The notes below the pieces were generated by a model, which searched no databases, had not been told where the DNA came from, and was given only the letters and a program-made list of their open reading frames with translations. The position numbers and the translations under genes are program-made. Of a stretch of DNA of 60,000 nt, positions 56,801 through 60,000 are shown piece by piece. Source of the DNA: Owenia fusiformis (lineage: Eukaryota; Annelida; Polychaeta; Sabellida; Oweniidae); contig CAIIXF020000005.1 in the NCBI GenBank assembly GCA_903813345.2, positions 19,039,375 through 19,099,374 of the forward strand. Direction: 5' to 3'. Numbering within the stretch: position 1 is the stretch's first letter; each line of letters starts with the position of its first letter.

Positions 56801-57472
56801 CTCAACTGGTATCATTTCAATTTGGTTCATGACCTCGATAAAGGTGAGATGGATTCATAGCTTTTGAAGCAATTTGATTGATGGAACCCCACTCCAGGCC
56901 TAGTTCAACAAGTTAAACCCAATACGGCTTTCATTATTGCAGTGGCCATTTGGTTTTACTCTCTAAGGCTTTAACATGCAAAATAACAGCACCTGCCATT
57001 TGTTACAGAGACCATGTTACAGACGCCGAACATTAAATGCTGTCAACAAAAAAGTTGGAGACATAACAATGTCACCACTTGTGATGGTGACATAAAAACC
57101 ATGGATTATGACTCACCTCAGCACATTTTATGTGGCTAAAATGAGAAAAACAAGATCATTTTTGAGAAAATAATTCAGATATTTTGAAATATGTCTTGAA
57201 TAGGGGGTCAAAATCCATGGTAACGTTTTTAAATAATTTTATTATCCTTGGCTTAAATCTGTCTAAAATCATTTGCCATACATGCCCCATATATGTACCT
57301 GGTCCTTTTCTATGTTCAATAATAATTTCAATACAAAATGACAATACTTTGGTTTCTTCATTTAACATCATGAGGCTGATCTCTTACCTGAACAATGGCT
57401 AGGCCAGGATTGAACTCTGGATGGTCCTCTCTTATAGCAGCTATTTCTGACTTAATGGCATTTTGGAGTTCC
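47890..57472 (-). CDS. MTHFD1: C1-THF synthase dehydrogenase/cyclohydrolase domain (MTHFD1-type), partial
   Basis: Interconverts 5,10-methylene-, methenyl- and 10-formyl-tetrahydrofolate with NADP in one-carbon metabolism. Exons on the minus strand: 57388-57472, 52419-52592, 50319-50395, 49789-49889, 49149-49285, 48373-48484 and 47890-48059. Phases match throughout, giving 285 codons. Key residues are present: Y and K of YIRMK (active-site YxxxK), VQ-LPLD across an intron, KKDVDG, the nucleotide-binding stretch [12 protein letters not shown], and [16 protein letters not shown]. Sequence follows cytosolic MTHFD1 ([23 protein letters not shown]) more closely than mitochondrial MTHFD2. The first exon lies right of 57472 and was not found. 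The last exon shown ends at a splice donor (AAG then GTATGC), so the gene continues to the left, yet no formyl-THF synthetase exons were recognised. The 48373 donor, GTTGAA, is weak. A separate gene lies inside the first intron shown. Confidence 0.93.
48868..49075. mobile_element. CAAATTAAGTA-family MITE, copy 2 (MTHFD intron)
   Basis: TAACTTAATTTGGCAGCCG at the left and CGCCAAATTAAGTAC at the right are inverted. The interior shares CAAATTCCC, GTAATTTTAGTACCATG and CAAATCCACCAAAATAAGTAG with the copy at 50430-50605. Confidence 0.7.
50430..50605. mobile_element. CAAATTAAGTA-family MITE, copy 3 (MTHFD intron)
   Basis: The right tip is GCACCAAATTAAGTAG; the interior matches copy 2 over most of its length. 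The left tip is less clear (TTTAATATGGCGGATCCAC). Confidence 0.65.
50789..52041. mobile_element. 1.25-kb TIR element with TA flanks and tandem core
   Basis: CACAGGCAAATTACATC at 50789 and GATGTAATTTGCCTGTG at 52041 are perfect inverted tips, flanked by TA on both sides (50787-50788, 52042-52043). Subterminal sequence is rich in TACGAG and CTCGTA. About 51655-51990 holds four to five tandem degenerate units of about 60-70 bp carrying CGAAAATTACGAGCTATTACG, and a shorter mirror array lies near the left end. No transposase is present. It lies in an MTHFD intron. Confidence 0.82.
52045..52430. repeat. 16-bp minisatellite that includes the exon splice donor
   Basis: About 24 imperfect copies of a 16-bp unit; on the minus strand the unit reads TGCAGGTATGTTATAG. 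The first copy overlaps the real exon end (ATTATAGTACAG then GTATGT at 52419). About ten further copies keep CAG followed by GTAT. The array borders the right tip of the 50789-52041 element. Confidence 0.92.
53571..53580 (+). promoter_or_regulatory. TATA box of the nested cysteine-rich gene
   Basis: CCTATAAAAT matches the TATA consensus. A start about 25-30 bases downstream (near 53605) would give a short leader exon ending at the good donor CATCAAG then GTAGGA at 53640/53641. The next acceptor (CATTTTCAG) is at 53862, seven bases before the start codon. Confidence 0.6.
53869..56458 (+). CDS. Small secreted cysteine-rich protein, 240 aa, nested in an MTHFD intron
   Basis: Coding exons are 53869-53970, 54715-54871, 55193-55293, 55581-55704, 56067-56186 and 56340-56458, preceded by a leader exon ending at 53640. 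All phases match (0, 1, 0, 1, 1) and the total is 723 bases with TAA. Residues 1-18 or so are a signal peptide ([18 protein letters not shown]). The mature part has ten cysteines, spread 2-2-2-3-1 over exons 3-7, enough for five disulphides in a helical, acidic fold. The last exon ends in a Ser/Asp/Tyr/Gly-rich tail with [14 protein letters not shown] repeats, a possible phosphorylated or mineral-binding segment. I do not recognise the family. The gene is wholly inside the intron between MTHFD exons at 57388 and 52592, on the opposite strand, with its own TATA box. Confidence 0.8.
54045..54480. mobile_element. Degraded copy of the 6811-7494 fold-back family
   Basis: GTCACTGACTGACAATTTAA, ATATTTCATATTATTGTCTT, GAAAGTTTGGTTAATT and GATAGATGTTTCATTTCATT follow, in order, phrases of the 6.9-7.4 kb element. 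The terminal arms are missing. It lies in the second intron of the nested gene. Confidence 0.7.
56970..57100. mobile_element. GTCACCACC-family MITE, copy 3
   Basis: AACATGCAAAATAACAGCACC at the left and ACTTGTGATGGTGACATAA at the right; CTGCCATTTGTTACAG and AAAAAAGTTGGAGACATAAC are shared with the other copies. Confidence 0.75.
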
Positions 57473-57563
57473 CTTAAAATACATGAAAAGTAAAATAAAT
57501 CACACATAGCTCAGAATTCTTTATCACTTTCTGATTAATCAGAATACAGTATAGCCATGCTAT

Positions 57564-58105
57564 GCTCCCAGGGGGTTCACTGTATAAACCTTGACGGGGA
57601 TTCTCGGCGCATGTGGGGTACCTTATTTGACATTTGGATGGCAATGGACCCGAATTTTAGGATCTGCTATGAGAGTGCCCCCCCAAATTATGACTTGAGG
57701 TATGGCAATGGTCGGATTTTTCCACTTTCTGATGAGAATGATCATTGAAAATATGTTACCTCACACTTGTGAGTGTGACAGGGGTATATGGCATTGGTCT
57801 AGTAGTCATACATATCCTTTATTTGGGATTGTTTTGGATCATTTTCACACAAGATTTCCCTCCTTCTTAGACTCTTCTTTTGTATTATATTGGACTTATA
57901 TCTGAACATTTGGTATACAGTATAGCATTGGTCTTATATTTGGACATTTGGTATTCCATTTGGTCTTATATTTGAGCATTTGGTATGGCTTTGGGCATTA
58001 TTTTGGTAGGTATGGGAACACATTAAAATTTGACAGATTGGTATGGGAACATATTGATATCTGAGGGTTCAGTATACAATGAACCCATCGGGGTATGCTT
58101 CATTG
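57564..58105. mobile_element. Element with GGGTTCAYTGTATA inverted tips
   Basis: GGGGGTTCACTGTATAAACC at 57571 is mirrored by GGTTCAGTATACAATGAACC at 58065. Between them, phrases such as TATTTGGACATTTGGTAT and GGTATGGGAACA repeat irregularly. The open frame 57557-57748 starts in the tip and has no domain. It lies upstream of the first MTHFD exon found. Confidence 0.6.
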
Positions 58106-59157
58106 CATATATTTTCCAAGCCTAACAGAAATAAAATAAATTCTTAAACTCTCAAAACTAAAGACCAGAATATTGGCCATATTCATTTTCATTTTCAAAT
58201 GATTCAATATTAAAATAGGTAATACTTCATGCACTACTACTGTATGGGACTGTCATCTTGATTTGGGGTTGTCACTGCTCATGACTGTGATTGGTCAATA
58301 TTGAAAAATCTAGCAAATAATTGGACAATGAAGTAATGTCTGTTGGTGTCTGGTAAAATAGTTGACACGATAGGCAGAAACTGATATGACAGCCCTTGAC
58401 ATTGAGATGATGATGGCACATAAACCTTTATCTTATCAATGTGTATTTCACAACAACTGGTCAGTATATTAGATTATCTTTATAACGTGTCCTTTCCATG
58501 TTGCTCTATTACAAATAGTATACATCATAAAGATTGCAGTTCATATTTAATTGTCATACATACAGTACAATAAATATCAGTCTATGGATCCTCATTCTGA
58601 TACTCATAGCATCTTTCTGTTTCACCTGAAACATGCTCTGATATTATGAGGCATATTCTGTGATCTGAGCAAATCAGATGGGAAAAGTTATAACTGTCAA
58701 TAAGTGTGATAGTTATCATGTAATCATTTACCTAATGGCAGTACATTACATAATAGCCATTGTATTTAACAGCAGATATGAGCACAGGCATGGGTACACA
58801 AGTTTAATGACCCCAATTAAATGAAATATAAGCTGGGATGAAAGATCTCAAAAATCCTCAATTTTGGGCTCTCCTGGATCGCCAAATCAAGCTCATTATA
58901 TCATGGCATCTCAGGGCTGAGAAGAAATGAGATGCCATGGTTTATCATGATGATGGATCCTGGCCTACTGGCTCAACATCTTTATGTGTGATATGCTTGA
59001 TAATCTGGTATGATTCATGAAATTAAGTCATTTATTGCCCATTGTATATGTACCATACTCAGTGATCATAGCTGTTAACACGGGGTACCATCGAATAATT
59101 TTGGCAACGTACCGGAGAATGACATTTTACTAAGAAATGGCAATAATTTAGCACAAT
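58106..59157. other. Non-coding stretch; missing MTHFD first exon not seen here
   Basis: I looked on the minus strand for a short start exon ending in phase 2 and found no convincing candidate. No repeats or RNA genes stand out. Confidence 0.4.
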
Positions 59158-60000
59158 ATATTTTTTAACTAGAGTTCTACTTTGATTTTGACAAAAGTAA
59201 GTATTCCATGCAATGGCTATTTCATTCATGAGTTTGTAGGAATTCTGTTGGAACCCAGGTCTGATCAAGTACGAAGTTATTGAAATCGGCGCAGTCGGAC
59301 TTTACTCCGAAAGATGGTTTTTCGATTATAACTTTTTACAACATTTAAGTATAGACTTTTGAAAAAAGTACAGAATAGTCCTTATACTATTGAATAATTC
59401 TGTTATTTCTGATTCACACGACTCTGATTTGTTTAATTAAAAAAAAGTTTTAAAAATATTATTTAGGAACGTAACCGGAGCTGGGAACGTAACCGGAGCA
59501 GATCAGTTGAATTATATAATTTAAAAAAATAAAACATATGATTTAAAGCATATATATTAATAAATACGCATTCGAACAATCCCGTATGTTTTTAAATTAG
59601 TATATGTGCTTAAAATCATATATTTTAATTTTTTTGATTAAATAATTCAACTGATCTGCTCCGGTTACGTTCCCAGCTCCGGTTACGTTCCTAAGTAATA
59701 TTTTTAAAACTTTTTTTTTAATTAAACAAATCAGAGTCGTGTGAATCAGAAATAACAGAATTATTCAAAAGATTAAGGACTATTCTGTACTTTTTTCAAA
59801 AGTCTATACTTAAATGTTGTGAAAAGTTATAATCGAAAAACCATCTTTCGGAGTAAAGTCCGTCTGCGCCGATTTCAATAACTTCGTACTTGATCAGAAC
59901 TGGGTTCCAACAGAATTCCTACAAACTCATGAATGAAATAGTTATTGCATGGAATACTTACTTTTGTCAAAATCAAAATAGAACTCTAGTTAAAAAATAT
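59158..60000. mobile_element. Near-perfect palindrome running off the right edge
   Basis: Sequence from 59158 inward is repeated as its reverse complement back from 60000, centred near 59579. Arms are at least 380 bp with only a few differences. Each arm contains two copies of GGAACGTAACCGGAGC/complement (59465-59500 and 59660-59694). Even the AT-rich centre of about 80 bp is partly palindromic. No coding sequence is present. The outer tips were not fixed because the right arm leaves the window. Confidence 0.88.

Noticed and set aside
1-60000. CRISPR arrays, operons, prokaryotic signals
   Set aside because: Tandem repeats here lack unique spacers of fixed size, and the genes have spliceosomal introns; the DNA is eukaryotic.

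Overview
This window is AT-rich eukaryotic DNA from an animal. Genes are split by spliceosomal GT-AG introns, and three conserved animal families appear: a PRDM-type PR/SET zinc-finger protein, a cytosolic C1-tetrahydrofolate synthase (MTHFD1-type) and secreted EF-hand or cysteine-rich proteins. The very high load of short inverted-repeat DNA elements, and a TIR element rich in GTCCGTCC repeats of the kind common in marine invertebrates, suggest a marine invertebrate, perhaps a lophotrochozoan such as a mollusc. The species cannot be read from the sequence. Exon models were made by hand by matching reading frame, splice consensus and intron phase. They have not been checked against transcripts.

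Layout. 1-10 kb: an alternating minisatellite, two possible terminal exons of a gene entering from the left, then non-autonomous DNA elements. 10-18 kb: a minus-strand gene for a secreted two-EF-hand protein with an RRRR processing site. Its second coding intron holds an apparently complete, intact non-LTR retrotransposon (two ORFs, perfect 12-bp target duplication). 18-35 kb: no supported host gene, but dense inverted-repeat elements, a decayed second LINE, a 4.4-kb element with about 700-bp inverted ends, and four copies (with one at 46 kb) of a small MITE family that makes 9-bp target duplications. 35-43 kb: a plus-strand PRDM gene with AT-hooks, four C2H2 fingers and ten tandem 12-residue repeats at its C-terminus. 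43-60 kb: the convergent minus-strand MTHFD1-type gene, seven exons of the dehydrogenase/cyclohydrolase domain. A complete six-coding-exon gene for a small secreted cysteine-rich protein lies on the opposite strand inside one MTHFD intron. The right edge is a near-perfect palindrome at least 840 bp long.

Most notable: the 5' splice site of one MTHFD exon is the first unit of a roughly 24-copy, 16-bp minisatellite, so about ten near-copies of the splice donor follow the real one. The genes do not form one pathway. What unites the window is how repeats sit on gene structure: a coding repeat in the PRDM gene, a donor-site repeat in MTHFD, and a full LINE plus a PIF/Harbinger-like MITE beside splice sites of the EF-hand gene.
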